A stretch of 15,691 nucleotides of DNA from JANOQP01 sp044227705 (GTDB lineage Bacteria > Bacteroidota > Bacteroidia > Chitinophagales > Saprospiraceae), in NCBI GenBank assembly GCA_044227705.1, contig JBGAWE010000108.1:1-15691 (forward strand), read 5' to 3'. This document shows, piece after piece, positions 6,612-15,691 of this stretch (position 1 is the first letter of the stretch; each line of letters starts with the position of its first letter). A program made the position numbers and the translations under genes. The notes below the pieces were generated by a model. The model searched no databases, had not been told where the DNA came from, and saw nothing but the letters and a program-made list of their open reading frames with translations.

Positions 6612-9600
6612 TCAGTTGCCGGTCGTGGTCTTCTTTTTCGCCGACTCCGCTTCGAGGTTTTTCAGCCGCTCCTCGGCCACCTTGATTTTGGCGTAGATGT
6701 CGTCGAGGCGGGCCTGTTCGGCTGCCAGTTTCTGCGTCGTCTCGGCTTTCACTTTTGAAACCTCGGTATCGCTCTCGGCTTTCGCCCGGCTGATGGCTTG
6801 CGAGTTTTCGGTCTTCGCCCGCGACATCTCGGCCTCGGCAGCCGATTTCGCCTCGGCCACCTTTTGGGTGGCGTCGGCTTTCGCAGCGTTGATTTGCTCG
6901 GCGGCCTGCTGTTTCGTCGAGGCAACTTCCCGCGTCGCGTCGTCTTTCGCTTTCGCAATCTCGGCCGCAGCGTCCTGCTTCGCCTTGTAAATCAGGTCGC
7001 TCGATTCCTTCTGCGAGGCGGCGACGGCGACGGCGGATGCCTTCCGAGCGTCCTCCGTGTCCTTGATGTAACCGGCCTTTTTAGTGTCGCCGTCTTTTCG
7101 AACGGTCTCGACCTCGGCGGCCGTTTTTTGGCGCGCTTCGGAAATTTCCTGGCGGCTCTTCGCTTCCGCATCCGCTGTTTCTTTGGCGAACTGGGCCTTT
7201 TTCGCGTCGCTCTCCTTTTTGGCCGTCGCCACCTCGTCGATGGATTTCTGCTTGGCGGCACCGATTTCACGGGCGGCCGTCTCTTTCGCCGAGGCAATGG
7301 CGGCAGCAGATTCCTCTTTGGCTTTCGCCGCGGCGAGGGCGGATTCCTGCTTGACCTGCGCGGCCGCCTCCTTTGCCTTTTGGATTTCAGCTGCTGCATT
7401 TTGATTGGTCAAACCGACCTCGGCGGCGGACTTTTCACGAGCGGCGGCGACCTCTTTCGCGGCTTTCTCTTTTTCGGCGGCGGCGTTCTCCTTCGCCGTT
7501 CGGACGATTTCGGAGGCCTCGTTTTGCGCTTTTTGAATAGCCTCCGCGCTCGCCTTCCGAGCTTCAGAAACTTGGTTGGCGGCGTCTTGCTGTGCTTTCA
7601 CCGCATTCTCACGGGCAGCTTGAACTTCCTCCGCCGCCTTCTTCTGCGCGGCGGCGATTTCGGCCGCGGCCTTTTCCTTCGAGGAAATCACATCCTGCGC
7701 CGTCGCGTTCTGGGTTTCCTTTTTCCTCCGCTCGGCCTCGGCGATGGCTGCTGCCGCGTCGGCTTGAATCTGCTTCCGTTTTTCCTCCGCCGTCTTTTGG
7801 CTGTTCTGCACCTCGGTCGCATACTGTTTCTGAGCGTCGTCGGCCTTCGTATTGGCGTCCTTTATTTTCGCAACTGCCTCTGCTTGAGCCTTTTGTGCCT
7901 CCTCGGCCGCCCGTTGCCGGGCGTCGGCGACGGCTTTGGCCGATTCCTCTTTGGCCTTCGCCTCCGCCTCTTTGGCGGCCTTGATGTTGCGGTCGACCTC
8001 CTCTTTGATTTTCGCCAACTCGTCGACCGCCCGCTGCTGCGCCGCCTGAACCTGCTGCGCGATGCTGTCCCGCTGGTTCTTCGAGCGCATCTGCGACTCT
8101 GTGATGGCCTTTGTCATCTCATCGTTGACCTGTTGGACGGTCTGGGCAGCCTTCTGCTTGCTTTCGATGACACCCGCCGCGATGTCTTGCTTCTCGGAGT
8201 CGGCCTTTTTCTGCGCCTCGGCGACGGCCATGTTCGAGGCAGAGACCTGCTCGGCCGCCCGCTTCTTCGCTTCGTTGACCTCGACGGCGGAGGCCTCTTT
8301 TTGCTTCGCAAGGTTCTCCCGAAGCTCGACCATCTCGGCCGCGCTCTTTTGGAGGAAAAGCGCCTTGTCCTCCTCCGCCTTCCGCTTCGTCTCGGCGAGG
8401 TCGAGAGCGGTCTTTTGCTTTTCGAGGACGGCGTTCTCCCGGGCCTGCGCGACCTCATCGGCAGATTTCGTCCGCACAGTCAGAATCTGCTCGGCGGCTG
8501 TCTTCTTGGCTTCGGCCACGTCGTCCATCGTCTTGTTGGTCTCGGTTTTGGCCTTTTCGCGGGCCTCTGCGACCGCCCTGCCCGACTCCTCCCTGATTTT
8601 TTTCAACTCTTCATCTGCCGCCGCCCTCGCCGATTGAACGTCGGTGTTGTACTGGGCGTCCGCGCCGTCTCCAATTTCTCCTTTATGGAGGCAACTTCCT
8701 TCGCCGCGCTGTCCCGAGCCTTCGCCACCTCGTCGGCGCTTGCCAGCTTGGCCTTCTGGATTTCCTCGCCCGCCGTCCGCCGCGCAGCTTCGACCGATTG
8801 GTTGATTTTGTCGGCCTCGACTCCGGCTTTCTGTTTGCTCTCAGCCAAAAACTTGGCGTTTTCCTCTTTGTTCTTTTCGATTTCGGCCTGCGACTGCTTC
8901 CGCGCCTCGAGCACCTCGTTGGCAAACTGCGCCTTTTTGGCCGTCGCCGCCTCGTTCGCCGCGACGACTTCGGCCTGAAGCTGCGCCTTGATTGCGGCGG
9001 CCTTGTCGCGCTCCGCCTGAATCTCGTCGCGGAGCTGTTTTTTGATGGTTTCCAGCTCGTTGCGGAGGCTTGTCACCTCGGTGTCTTGGTTCTGTTTGTT
9101 GCCACCGGTGTTGCTCGTCGTGCCAACGGTCGAAAACTCCTGCGAACCGCCGCCCGTCGAACCACCCGTTGTTGCAGCCGGTTTCGGGCCACCGTGCCCC
9201 GGCTTTTCAACAGAAGAAGCCGCGCTGACCACGACCGCGCTCTTGTCGACCGCGCTTAAAAAGCAGTTGGCTAGTTGCCGGAACTCAACCTGCCGGTTCG
9301 GGCTGACCTGAAACTTGTACTTCTGCCGGTCGACGAAATTGATGATGGTCACGTTCGTAACCGTGTTGCCCGCCAGCCACTCGAGGGCCGGGATATCGAG
9401 GTGCAGCGTGTTGCGGTGCGTCGGCGTGGAGCCGGGTATCTCCTCGGCGAGGGTGATGAATTTGTAGGCCTTCTCGCTGCCGTTGGCGTCGATGAAGACG
9501 AACTGGTCGTCCTGGTTGAAATCCACGCCGCCTATACTGGTGATGCGGGCGAAAACGCCCTTCTCGTCGGTGAAAAACTCGACCGTGTAGGAATAGCTCC

Positions 9601-9760
9601 CGCGCACGATGAACGTCGCAGCGACCGAGCGTGTGAGCTGCACGCCGTTGAGCTTTTTGCTCTCCGGCACGAGCTTCGAGCAGTCCGACTGGGCTTTTAT
9701 GGCAAAGGGGAAAAGACAAAAGCCGGCCAAAACCGGCCAGAAACGGTAGCGAGCAGCCAT
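6612..9760 (-). CDS. Exported long coiled-coil protein with 11-residue repeats (one frameshift)
   Basis: The start is set at the ATG at 9760, where a clean Sec signal begins (FWPVLAGFCLFPFAIKA, cleavage before Gln24) after an AAAGAGAT purine stretch. An upstream in-frame ATG at 9895 would bury the signal. Residues ~24-180 form a beta-rich domain (FIVRGSYSYTVEFFTDEKG; DDQFVFIDANGSEKAYKF). Then comes a Gly/Ser/Thr linker (~181-228) and an Ala/Lys/Glu-rich helix of some 800 residues ending KKKTTTGN. Many units repeat every 11 residues (EVAAAREKSAA, EIGAAKQKSID), a hendecad pattern seen in long coiled coils and LEA-like proteins. One base is missing near 8660: corrected, the chain reads DAQYNTDVQSARAAADEELK and joins the two halves into ~1,050 residues. 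It is probably periplasmic or surface-exposed; the function is unknown. It lies directly upstream of lptE. Confidence 0.85.
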
Positions 9761-9798
9761 AGGTAATCTCTTTTCAGGTTGGACAGAAAAATTCGTCA

Positions 9799-9807
9799 GC
9801 AAAGTAC
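9799..9807 (-). promoter_or_regulatory. Possible -7 box upstream of the coiled-coil gene
   Basis: On the minus strand GTACTTTGC resembles the Bacteroidota housekeeping -7 box TAnnTTTG but differs at its first two bases. It lies ~40 bp upstream of the start at 9760. The -33 region lacks a good TTTG. Weak evidence. Confidence 0.25.
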
Positions 9808-9905
9808 GCCTGATTTCCAACCCCGGAAACGAATGCCCGGGAATCTGGGCGGCCGCCGAATTTCTTTTTAACAACCCGCCGGAAATGTCCTGCATCGTCG
9901 GTTTT

Positions 9906-10826
9906 TCAGTTCCGCGCCGCCAGTAAATAAAGCACCGCCATGCGGACGGCCACCCCGTTCTCCACTTGCTGCAGGATGATGGAGTGCTCCGAGTCGGCCA
10001 CGTCCGAGGTGAGTTCGACGCCCCGGTTTATCGGCCCCGGGTGCATGACGACTATGCGCCGGTCGAGCCGGTCGAGCATGGCCTTCGTCACCCCGAAATA
10101 GGTGTGGTACTCGCGCAGCGAGGGGAAGAACCTGATGTCCTGCCTTTCCAATTGGATGCGCAAAATGTTGGCCGCGTCGCACCAGCCGAGCGTCTCTTCG
10201 ACCGAGTGGCTGACCTCCACGCCAAGCTCCGGGTAGAATTTGGGAATCAAGGTCGGCGGGCCGCAGACGCGGACTTTGGCCCCAAGTTTTTGCAGGCAAA
10301 AGACATTGGAGAGCGCTACGCGGCTGTGCAGGATGTCGCCGATGATGGCCACTTTTTTCCCGGCCACGTCGCCCAGCGCCTCGCGGATGGAGAAGGCGTC
10401 GAGGAGGGCTTGTGTCGGGTGCTCGTGCGTCCCGTCGCCAGCGTTGATGATGTTCGCCGAGATTCTGTTTTTGAGGTAGACGCATGCCCCCGGAGCCGGG
10501 TGGCGCATCACCACCATATCGACTTTCATCGACAAAATGTTGTTGACGGTGTCGAGCAAAGTCTCGCCTTTCGAGACGCTGCTGGCCGAGGCGGAGAAGT
10601 TTATCGTGTCGGCAGAAAGCCGGCGTTCGGCCAGTTCGAAACTGATGCGGGTGCGGGTGGAGTTTTCAAAAAAGAGATTGGCAACGGTTATGTCCCGCAG
10701 CGACGGCACCTTTTTTATCGGCTGATTGATTAGCTGTTTAAAATTGTCCGCCGCCTCGAAAATCAGGCCGATGTCGTCGGCCGTTATTTCCTTAATTCCG
10801 ATAAGGTGGCGAGTGGAAAGCTGCAT
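9906..10826 (-). CDS. pyrB: Aspartate carbamoyltransferase catalytic subunit
   Basis: 306 residues, the usual length. It condenses carbamoyl phosphate with aspartate, the committed step of pyrimidine synthesis, in the cytoplasm. The carbamoyl-phosphate motif FENSTRTR lies at 53-60, the mobile active-site loop SSVSKGE at 82-88, HPTQALLD at 136-143 and MHPGPINRGVE at 261-271. All key residues are present and the frame is intact. It follows pyrR with a 141-bp AT-rich gap in which I see no attenuator hairpin, so control by PyrR through RNA is not evident here. No regulatory chain (pyrI) is in the window. The coiled-coil gene starts 145 bp downstream. Confidence 0.97.
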   Translation of the reverse strand: MQLSTRHLIGIKEITADDIGLIFEAADNFKQLINQPIKKVPSLRDITVANLFFENSTRTRISFELAERRLSADTINFSASASSVSKGETLLDTVNNILSMKVDMVVMRHPAPGACVYLKNRISANIINAGDGTHEHPTQALLDAFSIREALGDVAGKKVAIIGDILHSRVALSNVFCLQKLGAKVRVCGPPTLIPKFYPELGVEVSHSVEETLGWCDAANILRIQLERQDIRFFPSLREYHTYFGVTKAMLDRLDRRIVVMHPGPINRGVELTSDVADSEHSIILQQVENGVAVRMAVLYLLAARN

Positions 10827-10967
10827 TATTAGATTTTGCGAATATTGGCTGACTGTAGAATTTCGATTTGAGCTAGCTAAAAACCATCAGAACATCTTTC
10901 AATTGCCTTGTTTTATGAACCTGCAATTTCAATTAAAAGATAATAAGCGAGAACTCTAACCAAAAGC

Positions 10968-11525
10968 CTATCCCGCTTCTTCTCTTTTTTCAAATAATAG
11001 AACCTCGTCGCGCCCGTGAATTTCCTGCCAACGAACTTTGACATAAGCCTCATCCAATGCATCAACAGCAATGCCGATATAATCAGCGGCGATTGGTAAA
11101 TCGCGGTTGAAACGGCGGTCAACCAAAGCCACAAGTTCTACCCGCGCCGGACGGCCGTAATGTTGCAAAGCCTGCAAAGCCGCCGCCGTCGTCCGGCCGG
11201 TGAAAAGCACGTCGTCGAACAGGATGACCTTCTTCTCGGCCACGAAAAAGGGCATCCGGTTCTCGTTCGGGAAAAGCTGTTTCCCCTGCAGGCGGAAGTC
11301 GTCTCTGTAAAAGGTGATATCGAGGATGCCGAGGTCGAGCTTTTTGCCAAGGATTTGCTCTAAGCGGTGGGATATGCGCTCGGCGAGCACGGGGCCGCGC
11401 GGCTGGATGCCGACGAGCACGGTCTGTTCAAATTCGCCGCAGTCTTCCAGCAGCTGCTGGCAGAGCCGCTCGATGGCGAGGGCGAAGCGGTCGGCGTCGA
11501 GGAGGATTTTGCCCGTGTCCTTCAT
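10968..11525 (-). CDS. pyrR: PyrR: pyr operon regulator / uracil phosphoribosyltransferase
   Basis: 185 residues when started at the ATG at 11525 (MKDTGKILLDADRFALAIERL), the normal length. A start at 11603 would add 26 residues that do not match the family. It carries the PRPP-binding motif VILFDDVLFTGRT at 100-112, the loop VGIQPRGP at 38-45 and the PyrR-typical LVDRRFNRDLPIAADYIG at 134-151. In other bacteria PyrR binds UMP/PRPP and the pyr leader RNA to cause attenuation, and has weak uracil phosphoribosyltransferase activity. Here it precedes pyrB on the same strand, which supports the role, but no leader stem-loop was recognised. Confidence 0.93.
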   Translation of the reverse strand: MKDTGKILLDADRFALAIERLCQQLLEDCGEFEQTVLVGIQPRGPVLAERISHRLEQILGKKLDLGILDITFYRDDFRLQGKQLFPNENRMPFFVAEKKVILFDDVLFTGRTTAAALQALQHYGRPARVELVALVDRRFNRDLPIAADYIGIAVDALDEAYVKVRWQEIHGRDEVLLFEKREEAG

Positions 11526-11620
11526 AATTTTCGGGGCGAAAATAGATTGGCTGGCGCACGCAGGCCCCGGATTGGGCACGGATTTCCACCGTTTTTTCTC
11601 CACACAGCTTGGTGGCTAAG

Positions 11621-12933
11621 TCAGTGGCAGACCTCAAAGGGAACAGCCTTTTTCATCGACGGCTCGCTCAATACCGCCTCGAAAAAGTAGGTGCCTGTCG
11701 GCCACGAGGCGACGTCGATTTCGATGCCGGACCAGTTGCCGTCGCGGTGGCCGGTGGCCATCAAACGGCCGGATTCGTTCGAAATTCGATAGAAAACGGG
11801 CCGGCCAAAAAAGGCTTCCGAGGTGAAGGCGACGGTCAAACCAGCGGGGTTTGGAGCGGTTTTTAGTTTAAAATCTGCTGTTTTCGGCTCGAAAAGTGGG
11901 TCGTCATAGATGAAGTCGGTGTGTTCGAGCAGCTCCCACTCGGGCGGGCCGAAGTGGAGGCCGGTTGACGCGAAGAACGCTTCTTCGAAAAGAATCAGGC
12001 CGTCGATGGAAAACGAATCGATACGCCTAAAACCAAAAATCTGGTCCAAGTCCACCAATTCGGTGGCAGCCAATTGCCCGTTGGGTTGTCGCTGGAAGTT
12101 ACATTCCACCTGTCGACGCAGAGTGTGCTGGAAAGAGTCGGTACGAAGGGTCCTTACGAGCAGACCGTCGGCGTTCCAAAAGAAGCGCGTCACCTCGATG
12201 TCTCCGTCCAGAAAGCCACCTGGTTTACGACATCGGTGTAGCCGACGGATTCCCGTCCTTTCCAGCCGCCGGTCGGCGTCGTAAAAAGAGGGAAAGGCTG
12301 CCTGATTCCTGCTCTCCCAGGCCATAGTCTGAATACGACCTCTCCAAAACCGTGCTGTCCGAGACGGTTGCGTCGTAGAAAAACTGGCGACGATAGCTAA
12401 CGCCACCGGATTCCCAAAGACGGGTTTCAAGTAACTTGCCGTCGGGCGCAAAACTGTTCTCCGTCCAAGCAGTGTCGCGGAATAAACCGTCCTCGCTGCT
12501 GTCGGTCATCACGGTGATGGCCATCGCGGTGCGGCCGTCGATTCAAAAACCGAGTCGGCGATGGTTTCTTCCCAACTGGTCGAATCGCGGAAAAAAACCG
12601 AGAATGACTCGCTAAAGGCTGTTGGGAACTCCACTCCATGCTCCAAAATCGGCCGGTCGCCAGCGTCGAATCCGACTGAAAGACCGTCCGGCCTTGCCCG
12701 TCGAATACCTCTCGCGACAGGTTCAGCTGGTAATCGGCTTTCTTTTCGTCCCATTGGAAGGTGGTTCCGAAGCGTTCAAGGCCGTCCTGTGAATAGACGA
12801 AGCTCGTCATCCACTCTTGCAGCGGTGCGGTCGAAGCATCGGCGTTCGCCAAAATCTGGCGGAGGAGCGGCTTTTGGGCGAGGGCGGTGGCAGTGTACAC
12901 GGCGGCGAGGACGAGGAAGGCGTGGCGCTTCAT
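11621..12933 (-). pseudogene. Secreted protein with T9SS-type C-terminal domain, frameshifted
   Basis: Three reading frames carry parts of one ~437-residue protein. It starts at 12933 with a signal peptide (MKRHAFLVLAAVYTATALAQ) followed by WMTSFVYSQDGLERFGTTF, which resembles proteins built of text-like 'YD' strands. Frame changes occur near 12620, 12540 and 12285, with a further one possible near 12215. Between them the sequence stays protein-like (SVFFRDSTSWEETIADSVF; DGRTAMAITVMTDSSEDGLF; RFFWNADGLLVRTLRTDSF). The C-terminal ~80 residues begin KTAPNPAGLTV and continue SNESGRLMATG and WPTGTYFFEAV, a Por/T9SS sorting domain. It was therefore probably exported to the surface. Its role is unknown. 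Whether the shifts are real or base-call errors cannot be decided here, but their number resembles that in groEL. It diverges from dnaK across 281 bp. Confidence 0.7.
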
Positions 12934-13111
12934 GGTCGAATTTTTTTCAAAGGAAGCAAACCGGCTGCCGCCAACGAGTGGAATTGAGTGAGTCGCGCCG
13001 GATTTTGACCAAAAGAGGCGGCTCGTCGACTGGGCTTTCGGCCATTTTGTCAGCCCGCATCTGATAAAAGCTGTCATTCAACCCTGTTTCCTGCCAAAAA
13101 TGCAGCCCCCG

Positions 13112-13131
13112 ACCGCTGGCACACCGATTGA
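13112..13131 (+). promoter_or_regulatory. Sigma-54-like element upstream of dnaK, sharing 12 bases with the groES site
   Basis: ACCGCTGGCACA at 13112-13123 is identical to the groES upstream site. The -24 half TGGCACA is good. Ten bases after GG comes GA rather than GC (TTGA for TTGC), so the -12 half is imperfect. A start would fall near 13143, leaving ~70 bases of leader to the dnaK ATG at 13215. It could instead be a binding site for a shared regulator. Confidence 0.4.
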
Positions 13132-13214
13132 CCAAGAGCGGCGGGCGCGGCTCCCCAAAGACTGTCGCCCAAGTTTGAAACCAACATCCAAGCACACTCA
13201 ACCTTTCTAATAAC

Positions 13215-15131
13215 ATGGGAAAAATCATCGGCATCGACCTCGGCACGACCAACTCTTGCGTGTCCGTCATGGAAGGCAACGAACCAGTCGTCATCGCCAA
13301 CGACGAGGGCGCGCGGACGACGCCCTCCGTCATCGGATTCCTCGACAACGGCGAGCGGAAGGTCGGCGCGCCCGCCAAGCGGCAGGCCATCACCAACCCG
13401 ACGCGCACCGTCGCCTCCATCAAGCGCTTCATGGGGCTGCGCTTTTCGGAGGCCGCGAAGGAAATCAAAAACGCCGCCTACAAAGTCGTCGGCGGACCGA
13501 ACGACACCTGCCGTGTCGACATCGACAACCGGCAGTACTCGCCACAGGAGATCTCGGCCATGACCCTCCAGAAGATGAAGAAGACCGCTGAGGACTTCCT
13601 CGGGCAGCCCGTGACCGACGCGGTCATCACGGTGCCGGCCTACTTCAACGACTCGCAGCGGCAGGCGACCAAAGAGGCGGGCGAAATCGCGGGCCTCAAG
13701 GTCCACCGCATCATCAACGAACCGACGGCCGCCGCCCTCGCCTACGGCATGGACAAGCGCAGCCGCGACATGAAAATCGCCGTCTATGACCTCGGCGGCG
13801 GCACGTTCGACATCTCCGTTCTCGAACTGGGCGACGGTGTTTTCGAGGTGAAATCGACCAACGGCGACACTCACCTCGGCGGCGACGACTTCGACCGCGT
13901 CATCATCGACTGGCTGGCCGACGGCTTTAAGATGACCGACCAAATCGACTTGCGGAAAGACCCGATGGCTTTGCAACGCCTCAAAGACGCAGCCGAAAAG
14001 GCCAAAATCGAGTTGTCGAGCGGCACGGAGACGGAAATCAACCTGCCTTACATCACCGCTCAGGATGGCGTGCCGAAGCACCTCGTCACGAAGTTGACCC
14101 GCGCCAAGTTCGAGCAACTGACCGACTCGCTCGTCCAGCGGACGCTCGAGCCTTGCCGTCAGGCTTTGAAAGATGCGGGTATGTCGGCCGCGCAGATTGA
14201 CGAGGTCATCCTCGTCGGCGGCTCGACGCGGATACCCCGCATCCAAGCGGCGGTCGAGGAGTTCTTCGGCAAAAAGCCGAACAAGTCTGTCAACCCCGAT
14301 GAGGTTGTAGCGGTCGGCGCGGCGATTCAGGGCGGTGTCCTCACCGGCGAGGTAAAAGATGTGCTCCTCCTCGACGTGACCCCGCTGTCGATGGGCATCC
14401 AGACGATGGGCGACATCTACGACGTGGTCATCGAGGCGAACACGACCATCCCCTCGAAGAAGACGAAGACCTACTCGACGGCAGCGGACAACCAGCCGTC
14501 GGTCGAAATCAACATCTTCCAGGGGGAGCGGCCGCTGGCCAGCCACAACCGGAAGGTCGGCACGTTCATCCTCGACGGCATCCCACCCGCGCCGCGCGGC
14601 GTGCCGCAAATCGAGGTCTCGTTCGACATCGACGCCTCGGGCATCCTCTCCGTCACCGCGCTCGACAAGGGCACTGGCAAGCAGCAGAACATCCGAATCA
14701 CTGCCTCGACGGGTCTGTCAAAAGACGAAATAGAGCGCATGAAAGCCGAGGCCGCCGCCAACGCCGACGCTGACAAGCTCGTCCGCGAAAAGGCGGAGAA
14801 GATGAACACGGCCGATTCGCTCATCTTCCAGACCGAAAAGCAGCTCAAGGAGTTCGGCGAGAAAGTCCCGGCCGCGCACCGCTCGACCATCGAGTCCGCA
14901 GCCGCCGAACTGAAAACGGCCCATGCCGCCGCCGATGCCGACGGCATCGACGCGGCCATGGCGAAGCTCAACGCGGCGTGGCAAGCGGCGAGCCAGGAGA
15001 TTTATCAGAACACTCAATCGGGCGGCCCTGCGGGCGACGGCTTCGGCGGCCAACAGGCCGACGGCCAGCCCGGCGACGGCGGCTCTGCCGAGCACGTTCA
15101 GGACGCGGAGTTCGAGGAGGTCAAGAACTGA
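13215..15131 (+). CDS. dnaK: Molecular chaperone DnaK (Hsp70)
   Basis: 638 residues, full length and intact. The ATPase domain has the phosphate-1 motif IGIDLGTTNSCVSV at 5-18, EPTAAALAYG, the phosphate-2 motif YDLGGGTFDIS at ~190-200 and VGGSTRIPRIQ at ~334-344. The hydrophobic linker DVLLLDVTPLS (~382-392) leads into the substrate-binding domain (NIFQGERPLA; FDIDASGILSVTALD) and a helical lid. The tail ends AEFEEVKN, like the EEVD-type acidic ends of bacterial DnaK. It binds exposed hydrophobic peptides in an ATP cycle with DnaJ and GrpE, neither of which is in the window. The start is fixed by the MGKIIGIDLG opening. It has its own terminator and stands alone in its transcript. Confidence 0.98.
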   Translation: MGKIIGIDLGTTNSCVSVMEGNEPVVIANDEGARTTPSVIGFLDNGERKVGAPAKRQAITNPTRTVASIKRFMGLRFSEAAKEIKNAAYKVVGGPNDTCRVDIDNRQYSPQEISAMTLQKMKKTAEDFLGQPVTDAVITVPAYFNDSQRQATKEAGEIAGLKVHRIINEPTAAALAYGMDKRSRDMKIAVYDLGGGTFDISVLELGDGVFEVKSTNGDTHLGGDDFDRVIIDWLADGFKMTDQIDLRKDPMALQRLKDAAEKAKIELSSGTETEINLPYITAQDGVPKHLVTKLTRAKFEQLTDSLVQRTLEPCRQALKDAGMSAAQIDEVILVGGSTRIPRIQAAVEEFFGKKPNKSVNPDEVVAVGAAIQGGVLTGEVKDVLLLDVTPLSMGIQTMGDIYDVVIEANTTIPSKKTKTYSTAADNQPSVEINIFQGERPLASHNRKVGTFILDGIPPAPRGVPQIEVSFDIDASGILSVTALDKGTGKQQNIRITASTGLSKDEIERMKAEAAANADADKLVREKAEKMNTADSLIFQTEKQLKEFGEKVPAAHRSTIESAAAELKTAHAAADADGIDAAMAKLNAAWQAASQEIYQNTQSGGPAGDGFGGQQADGQPGDGGSAEHVQDAEFEEVKN

Positions 15132-15165
15132 TCCGGACTACCCTTTTTAGGTGAATTTTGAGAAC

Positions 15166-15200
15166 CGCCCGGCCGATTGATTTCGCGCCGGGCGTTTTTT
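15166..15200 (+). terminator. Intrinsic terminator of dnaK
   Basis: A perfect 8-bp GC stem, CGCCCGGC (15166-15173) / GCCGGGCG (15187-15194), is followed by six T. It begins 34 bp after the dnaK stop. Confidence 0.9.
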
Positions 15201-15289
15201 CTCGGGCCGTCGAGCAATTGGCACGATTTTTCAACCTACTTAGATCGAAAGGAAAAGGATAGATAGGTTAATTGTTTTCATGGTTGAAA

Positions 15290-15317
15290 CCCCCGCAGAC
15301 GGCTGCGGGGGTTTTTT
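15290..15317 (+). terminator. Second strong terminator downstream of dnaK
   Basis: A 9-bp stem, CCCCCGCAG (15290-15298) / CTGCGGGGG (15303-15311), with loop ACGG, is followed by six T on the plus strand. Read on the minus strand it has only TTT after the stem, so it works best for plus-strand transcription although dnaK already has a terminator 90 bp earlier. It may act in both directions for the convergent gene ending at 15342. Confidence 0.85.
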
Positions 15318-15341
15318 GTTTTTGGATTGGGGGTGGACGAT

Positions 15342-15691
15342 TTAAGGGTTTCCATCGGCTTTCATCGCGGCAAGGACGAAGTGGATGGCGCCATAAGAAA
15401 CCGCGTCGCCAAAGTCCATCTTGGCGTCGCCGAGCTTGACGCCCGGTTTTTTTGAAAAATAGGCGCGGATGGCCTCTGCCTTTTCCGGCTCGACAAGCCC
15501 GTCGAGCGAAAGCTCCCCGGTTTCGACAAAATGGGCAAGGTGTCCCTCGATGGTCGAGCGGACTCGGCCGCGCTCGGCAGCTATCTCGTCGATGCTTTTT
15601 CCAGACTTGAACATTTCAAGGCTGGCCAGCTTGTGGTCTTTTCGCCCTCCTTCGTCGGGTGCGTTCAGCGAGTTGATGATGACATCGACCA
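15342..15691 (-). CDS. C-terminal helix-turn-helix domain of a probable helicase (5' partial)
   Basis: The frame is open to the window edge (VDVIINSLNAPDEGG upstream of the first internal Met at 15614), so this is the 3' end of a longer gene. The visible 115 residues contain LEMFKSGKSIDEIAAERG followed by STIEGHLAHFVETGEL. This is the helix-turn-helix domain (HTH_40 type) found at the C-termini of RecQ-like and Pif1-like helicases in Bacteroidota. It presumably helps the helicase bind DNA. Which helicase cannot be said because the motor domain lies outside the window. The stop is 24 bp from the second terminator. Confidence 0.75.
   Translation of the reverse strand, partial: VDVIINSLNAPDEGGRKDHKLASLEMFKSGKSIDEIAAERGRVRSTIEGHLAHFVETGELSLDGLVEPEKAEAIRAYFSKKPGVKLGDAKMDFGDAVSYGAIHFVLAAMKADGNP

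Noticed and set aside
6798..8978. 726-residue open frame antisense to the coiled-coil gene
   Set aside because: It is the low-complexity mirror of Ala/Lys/Glu codons (Leu/Arg/Phe/Gly-rich), spans the frameshift region and has no start context or domain.
9720..9745. GCCGG/CCGGC hairpin followed by T-rich sequence, terminator-like on the minus strand
   Set aside because: It lies inside the signal-peptide codons of the coiled-coil gene (WPVLAG region) and has only a 5-bp stem; probably coincidence of codon use.
10827..10967. Possible PyrR attenuator in the pyrR-pyrB gap
   Set aside because: The gap is AT-rich but shows no convincing anti-terminator/terminator stems or a PyrR-binding loop.
13074..14609. 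511-residue open frame antisense to dnaK
   Set aside because: Long antisense frames opposite hsp70 genes are a known artefact of codon bias. This one has Arg/Asp/Val-rich composition without recognisable domains, while the plus strand encodes an intact DnaK.

Overview
The window reads as part of the chromosome of a fairly GC-rich Bacteroidota bacterium, with a Saprospirales-like lineage my best guess. Evidence seen in the sequence: two secreted proteins end in type IX secretion (Por) sorting domains, LptE is of the short Bacteroidota type, start codons lack strong Shine-Dalgarno sequences, and the gene order lptE - small TPR protein - secG - groES - groEL is one I know from that phylum. The species assignment is inference.

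Layout. 1-2493 (+) is the 3' part of a large delta-60-repeat secreted protein. It converges on groEL across a shared terminator. From 12933 down to 2602 everything lies on the minus strand, in transcription order: a broken secreted protein with a C-terminal sorting domain, pyrR, pyrB, a ~1,050-residue exported coiled-coil protein, lptE, a TPR-type protein, secG, a terminator, then groES-groEL. From 13215 the plus strand carries an intact dnaK with its terminator, followed by an orphan terminator. The window closes with the 3' end of a minus-strand gene carrying a helicase-associated helix-turn-helix domain.

Functionally the window combines proteostasis (GroES, GroEL, DnaK), export and envelope biogenesis (SecG, LptE, the exported coiled-coil protein, two T9SS cargo proteins) and pyrimidine synthesis with its regulator (PyrB, PyrR). 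The most notable regulatory signal is a 12-base sequence, ACCGCTGGCACA, found upstream of both groES and dnaK. At groES it belongs to a perfect GG-N10-GC (sigma-54 -24/-12) layout; at dnaK the -12 half is imperfect.

Quality warning. Several genes are broken by small indels although the protein sequence between them is well conserved: groEL (about nine), the end of groES (a compensating pair), the start of secG, the end of the TPR gene, the coiled-coil gene (one) and the 11621-12933 gene (at least three). dnaK, pyrB, pyrR, lptE and the delta-60 gene are intact. I interpret most of these as assembly or consensus errors rather than real decay, but cannot prove it from sequence alone.
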